DNA from: Chryseobacterium lactis
GTDB lineage: Bacteria > Bacteroidota > Bacteroidia > Flavobacteriales > Weeksellaceae
Assembly: GCF_003815875.1 (NCBI RefSeq)
Contig: NZ_CP033924.1
Coordinates: 992,001 to 1,056,000 of the forward strand
Reading direction: 5' to 3'
DNA: 64,000 nucleotides
Shown here piece after piece: positions 33,904 through 43,149 of this stretch. Within the stretch, counting starts at the first letter, position 1; every line of letters starts with the position of its first letter. Below the pieces are notes generated by a model, which did no database searches, was not told where the DNA came from, and worked only from the letters and a program-made list of their open reading frames with translations. The position numbers and the translations under genes are program-made.

Positions 33904-35862
33904 ATGAAGACCAACTGGTTTAAAAATATATTCAGAAAAAAAGACAAAGAGAAAGACAGTTACGTTAAAATTCCCGAAGACATTCGGTTGAAGATTATCG
34001 AAAAATCATCCTTACAGGTATCCAGAGGCGTATTTTTTTCTACGGTAATCATCGTGGTTTCTTTTCTCCCGGTATTTATGTTGACCGGTCAGGAAGGTAA
34101 ACTTTTTCATCCGCTGGCGTACACTAAAACATTCATCCTGATTGTTGATGCAATCCTGGTGCTTACCCTTGCCCCGGTGCTCATCTCCTTTTTCATGAAG
34201 GGAAAATTTAAGGACGATAATAAAAACCCAATAAACAGAGGCTTGGAACGGATTTACGAACCGCTGATAAGATGGTGCATGAAATGGAAAAAAACCACGC
34301 TGGGAATTAATATTTTGGCACTGCTCATCAGTATTCCAATGATAATGAACCTTGGACGTGAGTTTATGCCGCCTTTGGATGAAGGATCCCTGCTCTTTAT
34401 GCCGGTTACCCTTCCCGATATTTCAAACTCTGAAGCCAAAAGATTACTGCAGGTACAGGATAAAATCATTAAGGGAATTCCGGAAGTGGATCATGTCCTC
34501 GGAAAAGCCGGAAGAGCCAACACGGCGACAGATAATTCACCCATCTCCATGATTGAAACCATTATTTTGTTGAAACCGCAAAGCGAATGGCGCGAGGGCA
34601 AAACAAAAGATGATCTCATCAATGAGCTGAATGCCAAACTGCAGATTCCAGGCGTAACCAATGGCTGGACCATGCCGATTTCCAACCGGATCAATATGCT
34701 TTCAACAGGGATTAGAACGGATGTGGGCGTAAAAGTGTACGGACAGAACCTGGACAGTATCGCGGTCCTTTCCGAAAAAATAAAAAAGGAACTCACCGGT
34801 ATTGAAGGAATAAAAGACATGTACGTAGAACCCATTACCGGCGGAAAATATGTGGATATTGAAGTGAAAAGCGAAGAAATAGGAAGATACGGCCTAAGTG
34901 TGGATGATGTAAATGCCGTCGTGGAAAGTGCGCTCGGCGGAATGAAACTCACCACCACCGTGGAAGGCCGACAGCGCTTTTCGGTAAATGCCAGATACGG
35001 CCAGGATTTCAGAAATAATTTGGAATCTCTGAGAAGATTGCCCATGCAGACGATGGAATTTGGTTCCATTCCGCTAAGTGCAGTGGCTGACATTCGTCTT
35101 ACAGAAGGACCACCAATGATCAATTCTGAAAATGCAATGTTGCGTGGAACTGTTCTATTCAACGTACGCGACCGGGATTTAGGCAGTACCGTAAAAGAAG
35201 CCCAGGCAAAACTCAATAACATGGTGAACAAAATGCCAAAAGGTTATTTCGTGGAATGGAGCGGTCAGTACGAAAACCTGATTCGCGGAGAGCAGACTTT
35301 AAAAATGATTATGCCCCTCGTATTAATCGTGATCTTTCTTTCCATGTACTTTGCATTCAATTCTTACCGTGAAGCTTTTTTTAATCTCATCAGTATTCCT
35401 TTTGCCTTAATCGGCGGCGTATTCATGATTTCGCTTTGGGGGGTGAACCTTTCCGTAGCAGTAGCAGTAGGATTTATTGCACTGTTCGGACTTGCGGTAG
35501 AAACCGGAATCGTGATGGTCATTTACCTGAACGACGCCATGGTTCAGCTTATTGCAAAAAATGGCAACTCAAGGGAGACCATCACCAATGAAGAACTTCG
35601 TGAATATGTCATTCATGGTGCAGCCAAAAGATTAAGACCAAAGATTATGACGGTTTGCGTGACCCTATTCGGGCTTGTACCCATCCTGTGGAGCCACGGC
35701 GTGGGAAGTGATATGATGAAACCAATCGTATTACCGATGGTTGGTGGTGTTTTCACTTCGGCCATTCACATCCTTTTGGTAACACCAATTATCTTTTACA
35801 TGCAGAAGGAATGGGAACTGAACAAACTAGGGAAAATTGACGTCCTCGACGCTGCCCATTAA
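33904..35862 (+). CDS. CusA-type RND metal efflux pump, C-terminal polypeptide
   Basis: These 652 aa start with a basic linker (MKTNWFKNIFRKKDKEKD) and continue at LKIIEKSSLQVSRGVFFST, the sequence expected before TM5. TM5-TM12 and the second porter half are present, including EFMPPLDEGSLLFMP, PISMIETII and NRINMLSTGIRTDVG. These keep two Met positions linked to Cu(I)/Ag(I) binding in CusA; the third (RYGM in E. coli as I recall) is RYGL here. The proton-relay Glu (LAVETGIVM) and Lys (RLRPKIMTV) are kept. The start lies 2 bp after the upstream stop, ideal for coupled translation. Confidence 0.85.
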   Translation: MKTNWFKNIFRKKDKEKDSYVKIPEDIRLKIIEKSSLQVSRGVFFSTVIIVVSFLPVFMLTGQEGKLFHPLAYTKTFILIVDAILVLTLAPVLISFFMKGKFKDDNKNPINRGLERIYEPLIRWCMKWKKTTLGINILALLISIPMIMNLGREFMPPLDEGSLLFMPVTLPDISNSEAKRLLQVQDKIIKGIPEVDHVLGKAGRANTATDNSPISMIETIILLKPQSEWREGKTKDDLINELNAKLQIPGVTNGWTMPISNRINMLSTGIRTDVGVKVYGQNLDSIAVLSEKIKKELTGIEGIKDMYVEPITGGKYVDIEVKSEEIGRYGLSVDDVNAVVESALGGMKLTTTVEGRQRFSVNARYGQDFRNNLESLRRLPMQTMEFGSIPLSAVADIRLTEGPPMINSENAMLRGTVLFNVRDRDLGSTVKEAQAKLNNMVNKMPKGYFVEWSGQYENLIRGEQTLKMIMPLVLIVIFLSMYFAFNSYREAFFNLISIPFALIGGVFMISLWGVNLSVAVAVGFIALFGLAVETGIVMVIYLNDAMVQLIAKNGNSRETITNEELREYVIHGAAKRLRPKIMTVCVTLFGLVPILWSHGVGSDMMKPIVLPMVGGVFTSAIHILLVTPIIFYMQKEWELNKLGKIDVLDAAH

Positions 35863-35880
35863 TCCTTAAATGATTACAAA

Positions 35881-37128
35881 ATGAAAAAATTAATAATAAC
35901 AGCAGTACTGGCCTTCCTTTACACTACCATTGATGCTCAGCAAATGTCCCTGCCCGCTGTAATGGACAGTATCGCAGCCAACCATCCGGTGGTAAAAATG
36001 TACAATGCCGAAATCCGGTCAATGGATGCTGCCGCAAAAGGAGCAAGAAGCTGGATGCCTCCAACCGTAGGAGCAGGTTTCTTCATGACGCCCTATAATG
36101 CAAAACTCTGGCAGCGCGACGGCGATATGCTCGGCATGGGCTCAGTAGCAGTTTCGGTGGAACAGATGTTTCCTAACAGAAAGAAACTCAACGCCAACGA
36201 AAATCTGATGAAGGCAATGTCCTCTGTGGAAAAGGAAAAACTTTTTGCCGCCCTCAATGAAAACTTTCAGGATGCGAAAAAACTGTATTACAGTTCAATC
36301 GTCTTGGATAAAAAGCTGAAGGTCGTAAAGGAAAACGAAAAGATGCTGGACTTTATGATTAGAAACGCCGAAATCCGGTACAAAAACGGGCTTTCCAAAA
36401 TATCTGCATATTACAAAGCCAAAGCCGCCCTCGGAAGCACCACAAACATGCAGCTCATGTACGAGAATGACCTCCGCGTCAACCGGATCCGGTTGAATGC
36501 CCTCATGGGAAGAGACCCGCTCGCGCCACTGGAGATTGAACCGGAATACAACCTGAATGATTATTCTCTCATGACTTTTGGTCAGGATCTATTTTATCAG
36601 AACAGAAGTGATCTCCGCGGCATCGACCGGGAAATCAATATTGCCAAACTCAAACAGGATTTGGAAAAGCAGAATCTAAAGCCGGAATTTGGCGTAAAGT
36701 TCGAAAACATGTTTGGTTTTGGCGGCCAGCCCATGCAGTTTTCACTCATGCTGATGGCAAAGCTGCCGTTTGTTTCCTGGGCTTCAGGCATGAATAAAGC
36801 CAATATTGAAAGTCTCAAACTGAAAGAAGAGGCCTTGCAGGCACAGAAAGAAATGATGGTGAACGAATACAGTGGAATGGCCTACGGAATGCGCAATGAA
36901 CTGGACCTGAATAAAAATCAGCTCAAACTCTATGAAGACACCATTATTCCGGCCTTAAAAAAGAACTACAAATCCATGCAGTTAGGCTACGAGCAGAATA
37001 CGGAAGAACTCTTCATGTTGTACGATGCCTGGGAACAGCTGAATATGGCCCAATTGGAATATTTCGAGATCCTGACCAAAGCACTGCAGACGCAAACTGA
37101 AATTGACCGCTTAATTGAAAGAAGATGA
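35881..37128 (+). CDS. TolC-family outer membrane channel (CusC-like)
   Basis: This 415-aa protein has a signal peptide (LIITAVLAFLYTTIDAQ) and long helical repeats typical of outer-membrane efflux proteins (VMDSIAANHPVVKMYNAEI; LKLYEDTIIPALKKNYKSMQLGYEQN). The final part is the TolC second repeat. It would link the split CusA pump and adaptors to the outside. Its 3' end overlaps the first adaptor gene by 4 bp (ATGA), showing co-translation. Confidence 0.85.
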   Translation: MKKLIITAVLAFLYTTIDAQQMSLPAVMDSIAANHPVVKMYNAEIRSMDAAAKGARSWMPPTVGAGFFMTPYNAKLWQRDGDMLGMGSVAVSVEQMFPNRKKLNANENLMKAMSSVEKEKLFAALNENFQDAKKLYYSSIVLDKKLKVVKENEKMLDFMIRNAEIRYKNGLSKISAYYKAKAALGSTTNMQLMYENDLRVNRIRLNALMGRDPLAPLEIEPEYNLNDYSLMTFGQDLFYQNRSDLRGIDREINIAKLKQDLEKQNLKPEFGVKFENMFGFGGQPMQFSLMLMAKLPFVSWASGMNKANIESLKLKEEALQAQKEMMVNEYSGMAYGMRNELDLNKNQLKLYEDTIIPALKKNYKSMQLGYEQNTEELFMLYDAWEQLNMAQLEYFEILTKALQTQTEIDRLIERR

Positions 37129-38375
37129 GAAAAATTATAATATTCACTATGCTTTTATTTGGTTTGACGGCGTGTGACAAAGTTAAGTTCTGGGAAGATA
37201 AGCACACGGCAGAGGCGGCAATGCACACCTATACCTGTCCGATGCATCCTGAAGTGATCTCAGACAAACCCGGAAAATGCCCCAAATGTGGGATGGATTT
37301 GGTCCTGAAAGATGCCCCTGAAAAAAAGGAAGAGGGGATTAAACTCGACGATCTGCTGAAACCAACCAATGAATTTGTAGTGTCGGAACAGCCCGTAATA
37401 AAATTAAAAAAGGAAAATATTCCCACCACCGTTGATGCTTTAGGGACGGTAGAATACGATACTCGACAGATTGGCAGTATTTCCTCACGCGTTGCGGGCC
37501 GTATCGAGAAACTCTATGTGCGGTATAAATACCAGAAAGTGTCGAAAGGGCAGCGTATTTTAGATATATACAGCCCGGAACTTTTAACCGCACAGCAAAA
37601 CCTGCTCTTCGTTATTAAAAATGACCGCTCAAACAAAACAATGATCGATGCTTCACGCCAGAAACTCCTTCTTTTGGGAATGCCGGCTTCACAGATACAG
37701 AAAGTCATCCAGCGAGGGAAACCTGATCTCACAGTTCCGGTTTTCAGCAATTACAGCGGACACATTCAGCAGGCAGGATCGGCCGGAAGCATGGGGTCAT
37801 CACCACAATCTGCACCCGCAATGGCTTCAAATAACGCGGTCACCGCTGAACTACCCCTAAAAGAGGGAATGTATCTCCAGAAAGGACAGAATATTTTCAG
37901 TGTCTACAATCCCAACAGAACCTGGGCCCTGATCAATATTTTCTCTGAAGACATTGCACTGGTCAGCAAAGGACAGTCAGTCATGATCATCCCTGAAGCC
38001 AATCCTGAAAATCGCTTCAAAGGAATCATCGGTTTTATTGAACCCTTTTTCAGGCAGGGCAGCAAAACCGTAACGGCGCGCGTCTATTTTGATAATTCCA
38101 CCGCAAAAATTCCTGTCGGAAGTCAGGTTAAAGCGGAGATTATGAGCCACAACAGAATGGCAGATTGGCTGCCGAAATCAGCGGTGGTTTCTTTGGGGAT
38201 TGATAAAATTGCGTTCAAAAAAGTTGAAGGCGGTTTTATTGCCCACAAGGTTGTTACCGGCGCGGTGGTAGGCGATAAAATTCAGATCGTCAGTGGTTTG
38301 CTTCCTGAAGATGGAGTTGCCGAAAATGCACAGTACCTGATGGACAGCGAAAGTTTCATAAAAATTAACAGATAA
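37125..38375 (+). CDS. CusB-type RND adaptor with N-terminal heavy-metal-binding domain
   Basis: This 416-aa lipoprotein (lipobox GLTAC) starts with a heavy-metal-binding domain ([20 protein letters not shown], then GMDLV). A membrane-fusion-protein body follows: a lipoyl/hairpin region around VAGRIEKLYVRYKYQKVSKGQ, a beta-barrel, and the membrane-proximal domain near KSAVVSLG. It connects CusA to the TolC-like channel and may hand metal to the pump. An extra Gly/Ser/Met-rich insertion (AGSMGSSPQSAPAMAS) breaks the hairpin region. Confidence 0.87.
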   Translation: MRKIIIFTMLLFGLTACDKVKFWEDKHTAEAAMHTYTCPMHPEVISDKPGKCPKCGMDLVLKDAPEKKEEGIKLDDLLKPTNEFVVSEQPVIKLKKENIPTTVDALGTVEYDTRQIGSISSRVAGRIEKLYVRYKYQKVSKGQRILDIYSPELLTAQQNLLFVIKNDRSNKTMIDASRQKLLLLGMPASQIQKVIQRGKPDLTVPVFSNYSGHIQQAGSAGSMGSSPQSAPAMASNNAVTAELPLKEGMYLQKGQNIFSVYNPNRTWALINIFSEDIALVSKGQSVMIIPEANPENRFKGIIGFIEPFFRQGSKTVTARVYFDNSTAKIPVGSQVKAEIMSHNRMADWLPKSAVVSLGIDKIAFKKVEGGFIAHKVVTGAVVGDKIQIVSGLLPEDGVAENAQYLMDSESFIKINR

Positions 38376-38386
38376 AAATTGATAAG

Positions 38387-39592
38387 ATGAAATTTAATAT
38401 TTTAATGCTTGCCTTGCTGGTTTTTCTTTACTCCTGTAAAAAGGAGGAAGATCCGCATGCCGGCCACGATATCTACTACACCTGTTCCATGCACCCGCAG
38501 GTAGTCTCCGATAAACCCGGAAAATGCCCCATTTGTCACATGGATTTGGTGCCTGTGGAGAAGAAAAAGAATGCGGATCCTAACGAAATTGTTTTGAATG
38601 ACGAGCAGGTTAAACTTGGGAATATCAAAACAGTCGCGCTATCTGATGGGTCTATGGCCGACAAACTTACCCTGACCGGAACACTCAATTTTAATCAGTA
38701 CCAAATGCAGGCAGTAAGTTCCAGAGTAATGGGTAGAGTTGAACGGTTGTATTATAAAAACATTGGCGATTTTGTTCCGAAGGGGGCGCCGTTGGTCGAT
38801 ATTTACAGTGAAGAACTCAATAATGCAAAGCAGGAATATTTGCTGGCATTAGAAAGACGCAAGCTGTTCGTCGGTAATACTTCCATTGATTTTGATCAGT
38901 TGCTCCAAAGTTCCCGCAACAAGCTTTATTTATGGGGAATGTCCGAAGGCCAGATCAAACAGCTGGAAAGATCAGGAAAAGCCACACCTACTACTACCGT
39001 GTTCAGCAATGCGGCCGGTTACATCACCGATCTGAGCATTGCCGAAGGCGATTATCTTGCCGAAGGTGGCACCATCGTGAATCTGGCAGATCTTTCATCG
39101 CTTTGGGCAGAGGCGCAGGTGTATTCTTCCCAAATGGCTCTCCTTCAGAAAGACAGCAAGGTCACCGTATATATTCCCGATCTGGATAATTTGAAGATTA
39201 ATGGGAAGGTTGATTTTACAAACCCTGAAATAAGCGCCTCCAGCAGGATAAATCTGGTTCGCATTTCCGTGCCCAACAAAGGAAATCTGCTGAAACCCGG
39301 CATGCCGGTATATGTTCTGGTGGAAAATAAATCCCGTGATGGTCTTTCAATGCCTGTGGATGCGGTAATCAGGGATGGCAAATCTTCCACGGTGTGGGTG
39401 AAAACCGCGAAGAACACCTTCGTCAACAGAATGGTGGAAACGGGTCTCGAATATGAAGACAGAATAGAAATCACATCAGGAATTAAGGCGGGAGACGAAG
39501 TAGTGGTGTCCGGAGCATACCTACTGAACAGTGAATACATTTTCAAGAAAGGGGTTGATCCCATGGCGGGTCACGATATGAGCACAATGTAA
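38387..39592 (+). CDS. Second CusB-type adaptor with heavy-metal-binding domain
   Basis: This 401-aa lipoprotein (lipobox FLYSC) has an N-terminal DPHAGHD segment and a metal-binding domain ([20 protein letters not shown] with HMDLV, where the usual GMDLV Gly is His). An adaptor body follows, with VSSRVMGRVERLYYKNIGDFVPKG and a Met/His-ending C terminus (MAGHDMSTM). It follows the first adaptor by 11 bp. Two adaptor subunits with one pump may form a hetero-hexamer, or one may serve another pump. Confidence 0.85.
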   Translation: MKFNILMLALLVFLYSCKKEEDPHAGHDIYYTCSMHPQVVSDKPGKCPICHMDLVPVEKKKNADPNEIVLNDEQVKLGNIKTVALSDGSMADKLTLTGTLNFNQYQMQAVSSRVMGRVERLYYKNIGDFVPKGAPLVDIYSEELNNAKQEYLLALERRKLFVGNTSIDFDQLLQSSRNKLYLWGMSEGQIKQLERSGKATPTTTVFSNAAGYITDLSIAEGDYLAEGGTIVNLADLSSLWAEAQVYSSQMALLQKDSKVTVYIPDLDNLKINGKVDFTNPEISASSRINLVRISVPNKGNLLKPGMPVYVLVENKSRDGLSMPVDAVIRDGKSSTVWVKTAKNTFVNRMVETGLEYEDRIEITSGIKAGDEVVVSGAYLLNSEYIFKKGVDPMAGHDMSTM

Positions 39593-39593
39593 T

Positions 39594-40055
39594 ATGAGAA
39601 AATTGAATATGATAGGCTGGCTGGCGGTGCTAGTGGTGGCTATTGTTTTAGTCATTCAGGTCATACCGGTGGAGCGTAATGTCTCCACCGTTCCGCCAGG
39701 TCAAAGTTTTGAAAAAACCGAAAAGGTGCCCGCCAACGTGGCTGCAATCCTTAAAGTTTCCTGCTATGACTGTCATTCAAATAATACCCGTTATCCCTGG
39801 TATTCGGTATTACAGCCGGGCGCGTGGTTCATGGCCCGGCATATTAAAAAAGGCAAAGAAGAACTCAATTTTGATGAGTTCAATAACTATTCAAAAAGAC
39901 GTAAAAAAGCAAAAATAAAAAGCATCATCAGCCAGATTGAGAAAGACGAAATGCCTTTAAAATCATACCGCATGATGCACGGAAACGCCAGATTATCAGC
40001 GGATGAAAAAAAAGAACTGTTAGATTTTTTTCGTGACAACGAATATAGTAAGTAA
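39594..40055 (+). CDS. Heme-binding domain protein (single CxxCH)
   Basis: This 153-aa protein has one N-terminal membrane anchor (IGWLAVLVVAIVLVIQVI). A periplasmic heme-binding domain with CYDCHSNNTRYPWYSVLQPGAWF follows, a c-type heme site of the Haem_bd (PF14376-like) group. It begins 1 bp after the second adaptor stop and closes the efflux operon. A possible role is redox handling of copper, such as keeping Cu in an exportable state, but this is inference. Confidence 0.78.
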   Translation: MRKLNMIGWLAVLVVAIVLVIQVIPVERNVSTVPPGQSFEKTEKVPANVAAILKVSCYDCHSNNTRYPWYSVLQPGAWFMARHIKKGKEELNFDEFNNYSKRRKKAKIKSIISQIEKDEMPLKSYRMMHGNARLSADEKKELLDFFRDNEYSK

Positions 40056-40172
40056 CGCAGAACATAAGAAATGACGCTCGCCTGTGGTCTTTAGAGTATC
40101 AGAAATGGTCGTTTAGAATAAAAAAGGATCGGAAAAGACTGTGCTGTAGAATCAACAAAAATTAAAAACAAC

Positions 40173-40745
40173 GTGATGAAATTAAATATTAAAAATATGG
40201 TTTGCAGCCGATGTCTCAAAGTGCTTAGGCAAGAGCTTGAACAACTGGGAATTAAGGTTTCATCAATTGAACTCGGGGTATTGGTAATCGACGAGATGGC
40301 TGGTAATCATACTGAAATCATGGCGAAAATTGAAAGTGTTCTCCATACCAATAAATTTGAAATAATCCATAGTCCAGAGGAAGTGCTCGTCGAAAAAATT
40401 AAACATTTTTTGCTTTGTAAAATAGAAGAGCCCCCTCTCGATTCCACGGTAAACCTATCTCAAATTTTAAGCACGGAGTTCAACCACGAATATAAGTCAC
40501 TGAGCAAGTTGTTCTCACACTTTGAAAATACAACGCTGAAAAAATATTTTATTAAATTAAAAATTGAGAAAGTAAAACAACTTATTCAACTCAGGCAGTA
40601 CACCTTTTCAGAAATAGGGCATCTCCTGGATTACAGCAGCGTCAACCATCTGTCGAGACAGTTTAAAGAGATTACCGGAGAGAGCATGACTGAGTATAAA
40701 AATGCTGAACTAGCCAATCGAAGACCCTATGATGAAATTAGTTAA
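40173..40745 (+). CDS. AraC-family regulator with HMA-like N-terminus
   Basis: This 190-aa protein has a short N-terminal module beginning MKLNIKNMVCSRCLKVL, with the M-x-C-x-x-C spacing of HMA metal-binding domains. It has the beta-alpha-beta length expected of an HMA domain (about 70 aa). The AraC double HTH follows (LIQLRQYTFSEIGHLLDYSSVNHLSRQFKEITG). It lies 117 bp after the efflux operon on the same strand. A one-component metal sensor that binds Cu through the CxxC and controls the island copper genes is the likely role. Confidence 0.8.
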   Translation: MMKLNIKNMVCSRCLKVLRQELEQLGIKVSSIELGVLVIDEMAGNHTEIMAKIESVLHTNKFEIIHSPEEVLVEKIKHFLLCKIEEPPLDSTVNLSQILSTEFNHEYKSLSKLFSHFENTTLKKYFIKLKIEKVKQLIQLRQYTFSEIGHLLDYSSVNHLSRQFKEITGESMTEYKNAELANRRPYDEIS

Positions 40746-41078
40746 CCTTAGAACTTAGGCGTATGAAATTATAAATAGGAAATAGTTGCGAAATAGAAAC
40801 GGCAATCACAGGGACTTTTGCGCAACTCTCGATAAACTTCAGGTATAGTTTTGATGTTACTTGGCCTTTTTTTCAAAGCGAAATTATACAGAAACTAACG
40901 AAAATTATGCAGAACATCCGTTTAAGAAACTTGTACTTTTACAGTAGTAATTACAGCCAGCTCGCTTTCAAAAAACTATTTTATTGCAACACGAGTTTGG
41001 CCAAGTAAGGCTCACAGAACGTATTGTAAAACGGATAGTCGGAAAGTAACAATATATAAAAGAATAAAATCAAACAAA
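40746..41078. other. Intergenic region between AraC regulator and HMA gene
   Basis: About 330 bp hold no convincing ORF. TACTTTTA near 40934 is a 7/8 match to TAnnTTTG and could promote the HMA gene, with a long 5' leader. No clear hairpin terminator or operator dyad is seen. Confidence 0.35.
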
Positions 41079-41330
41079 ATGAAACAACAAATTGAAATAA
41101 CAGGAATGTCCTGCGAAGGCTGCGTTAAAAATGTCGAAAAAGCGTTGAAAGAAATTGATGGCGTACAGAATGTAAAAGCGAGTCTGCATCCACCACGCGC
41201 AGTTATTGAAGCAGAGAAATCGATTAATACAGCGCAGTTAACGCAAGCCTTGGCGAAAGTAGGTTATAGTATTGCCGGCGCTTCCGTAGATGAGAATTTA
41301 AAAAAGTCTGGTGGCTCCTGTTGCTGTTGA
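41079..41330 (+). CDS. HMA-domain copper chaperone-like protein
   Basis: This 83-aa cytoplasmic protein is a single heavy-metal-associated domain with GMSCEGCVKNVEKAL (CxxC at residues 11-14). It has an unusual C-terminal metal-grabbing tail GGSCCC. HMA proteins shuttle Cu(I) to P-type ATPases; the likely client is the CopB-type ATPase in this island or a chromosomal CopA. The extra Cys tail resembles that of some mercury/copper scavenging proteins. Confidence 0.85.
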   Translation: MKQQIEITGMSCEGCVKNVEKALKEIDGVQNVKASLHPPRAVIEAEKSINTAQLTQALAKVGYSIAGASVDENLKKSGGSCCC

Positions 41331-41560
41331 AAAGTATGAACTGCGCGGGCAAGTATAATGTTAGTACGATGTGAACGATAACGGTAGAAATGCTCCGCTG
41401 AAAACTAAGTGAAAGAAGCAAATAAATTTTTTAAAAAAAATCAAAGTAGCCAGCAATAGCTTGCCTGATCAAACGCACTTATGATTGCGACAGGATCAGC
41501 GCAGGAACTGCATATTTATTGAAAAAACCAACCTATTTATTAACATAAAAACCAACAATT

Positions 41561-41902
41561 ATGACAGGTTATCACACGTACCAAAGTTGTATTGAAGCAT
41601 GTTTAAAATGTGCTGCAATATGTAATCACTGTGCTTCATCATGCACTGAGGAAGAAGATGTAAAAATGATGGCGAGATGCATTCAGTTAGACATGGAATG
41701 CGCAGCGATCTGCTATGCATCAGCACAGTTAATGAGCCTCGGCAGCGACAAAGCAAAAGACATTTGCCGTATTTGTGCCGACATCTGTGAAGCATGTGCT
41801 GCAGAATGTGAAAAACATGCACAACATGGAATGGATCATTGCCGTGAATGTGCAGAAGCTTGCAGAAAATGCGCCGAAGAATGCCGGAAAATGGCAGCGT
41901 AA
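41561..41902 (+). CDS. Four-helix-bundle copper storage protein (DUF326/Csp-like)
   Basis: This 113-aa protein is packed with regularly spaced Cys along amphipathic helices (CIEACLKCAAICNHCASSC; CIQLDMECAAICYASAQ; CRICADICEACAAECEKH; CRECAEACRKCAEECRKM). This is the Csp fold, whose inner surface stores many Cu(I) ions. There is no signal peptide, so it is a cytosolic Csp3-type protein. It sits alone between the HMA and beta-propeller genes and is followed by a likely terminator. Confidence 0.9.
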   Translation: MTGYHTYQSCIEACLKCAAICNHCASSCTEEEDVKMMARCIQLDMECAAICYASAQLMSLGSDKAKDICRICADICEACAAECEKHAQHGMDHCRECAEACRKCAEECRKMAA

Positions 41903-41910
41903 TTTAAAAC

Positions 41911-41945
41911 GGGTGGTGATTTAAATGATTGCCACTCTTTTTTTA
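41911..41945 (+). terminator. Probable terminator after the copper storage gene
   Basis: A GGTGG...CCAC hairpin with an AT-rich inner stem is followed by CTTTTTTT. The stem contains several wobble pairs, so the call rests mainly on the T tract and position. Confidence 0.5.
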
Positions 41946-41978
41946 TCTACATCCTAACGACCAAATTAAAATCTATTA

Positions 41979-43070
41979 ATGAAAAAATTTTTTACCCCGA
42001 CATTGGTTGTCATATTGACCATGCTATTTGTTATGGTCAGCAGTTGCGGCAATAACGATAATAGCAATACCAATAGTAGTAATACTGATAAACCATCTTC
42101 ATTGCCAAGGGCTAAAGTTTATGTAGCCAATGAAGCCGGAGGCAGTGTTTCAGTTATTGATCTTCAGGATAGCTTAAAAACTACAAGCATTGACTTAAGT
42201 GATAGCGCCGGAACTATGTTTATGGCCCATAATGTTCAGGTGGCCCCCAATGGAAAATCTGTTTGGGTGGCGGCAGCAGGTATGGACAGCAGTAAAACAA
42301 ATTACTTAATAGTTATTGACCCAAACAGCGGTACAATAAAAGAGCGTGTGCTGTTAGGTAAAGATCTACACGTGGCCCATGTAGTTTTAGACGATCAATC
42401 AAAGAATGCATTTGTAACCGCAGGTGCAACGAATGAGGTCATACAAGTAGATGCAACGACCTATCAGGTGGTACGGAAGTTTGATTTAGGTGCAAAACAT
42501 GCACCACATGGTTTGCGCTACGCTAAAGGCAAATTGTATGTAGCCAATATGGACGGAAAAAGCATGTCTGTCATTACTGTAGCTGATGGCAAAGTAACTG
42601 ATATTCCTCTTGGCGGAATAGCTCCACAGGTGGCAGTTACCCGTGATGATAAATTTATTTTCATCTCTTTATACGACACAAAAGAGGTGATACAGTATGA
42701 CCTTAAAAATGGTCAACTAAACAGAATACCATTACCTGCTACTGCTCAAGGTCCAATTCAGTTGTATGCTACCCCTGATAGTAAGTTACTGTATGTGGCT
42801 GACCAGGGAGAGTTACTCGGAAGACCGGTTTCAAACGAGGTTTATGTAATAGACATACCAAACGCAAAAGTGATAAGTACCATTAAAGTTGGTAAGAAGG
42901 CACACGGTGTTGTAGCAAGCAACGACGGCAAATCAGTTTATGTAACAAATACTATAGACAATACAGTTTCTGTGATTGATGTGGCAAGTCAAAAAGTAAT
43001 CCACACAATCCCGGTTGGCAAAGGCCCTAATGGAATAAGCTATTGGTTTGAAACTGGCGGTATGCCGTAA
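41979..43070 (+). CDS. YncE-like beta-propeller lipoprotein
   Basis: This 363-aa lipoprotein (lipobox MVSSC) has a Ser/Asn-rich linker. About seven blades of the YVTN type follow, such as AKVYVANEAGGSVSVIDL, GKLYVANMDGKSMSVITV and GKSVYVTNTIDNTVSVIDV. Such secreted propellers bind DNA, metal or proteins; the exact role is unknown. It lies between the Csp and GAPDH genes in the copper island. The AT content and gene style match the adjacent GAPDH rather than the Cus block. Confidence 0.75.
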   Translation: MKKFFTPTLVVILTMLFVMVSSCGNNDNSNTNSSNTDKPSSLPRAKVYVANEAGGSVSVIDLQDSLKTTSIDLSDSAGTMFMAHNVQVAPNGKSVWVAAAGMDSSKTNYLIVIDPNSGTIKERVLLGKDLHVAHVVLDDQSKNAFVTAGATNEVIQVDATTYQVVRKFDLGAKHAPHGLRYAKGKLYVANMDGKSMSVITVADGKVTDIPLGGIAPQVAVTRDDKFIFISLYDTKEVIQYDLKNGQLNRIPLPATAQGPIQLYATPDSKLLYVADQGELLGRPVSNEVYVIDIPNAKVISTIKVGKKAHGVVASNDGKSVYVTNTIDNTVSVIDVASQKVIHTIPVGKGPNGISYWFETGGMP

Positions 43071-43090
43071 ACAGGATATTAAAGGAAATA

Positions 43091-43117
43091 GATATCAAAG
43101 AACGTTCTAGTAATATC
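43091..43117. promoter_or_regulatory. Operator-like dyad upstream of GAPDH
   Basis: A perfect palindrome AGAACGTTCT (43099-43108) is framed by GATAT (43091) and ATATC (43113). It lies 42 bp before the GAPDH start. It could bind a dimeric regulator; nothing in the sequence identifies it. Confidence 0.35.
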
Positions 43118-43149
43118 AATTTATATAAATTAAGCTAAATAAATTTATT

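Noticed and set aside
41561..41902. Regular Cys codon spacing resembling a DNA repeat array
   Set aside because: The periodicity is the helical Cys pattern of a copper storage protein; the DNA units are not identical and there are no spacers as in CRISPR.
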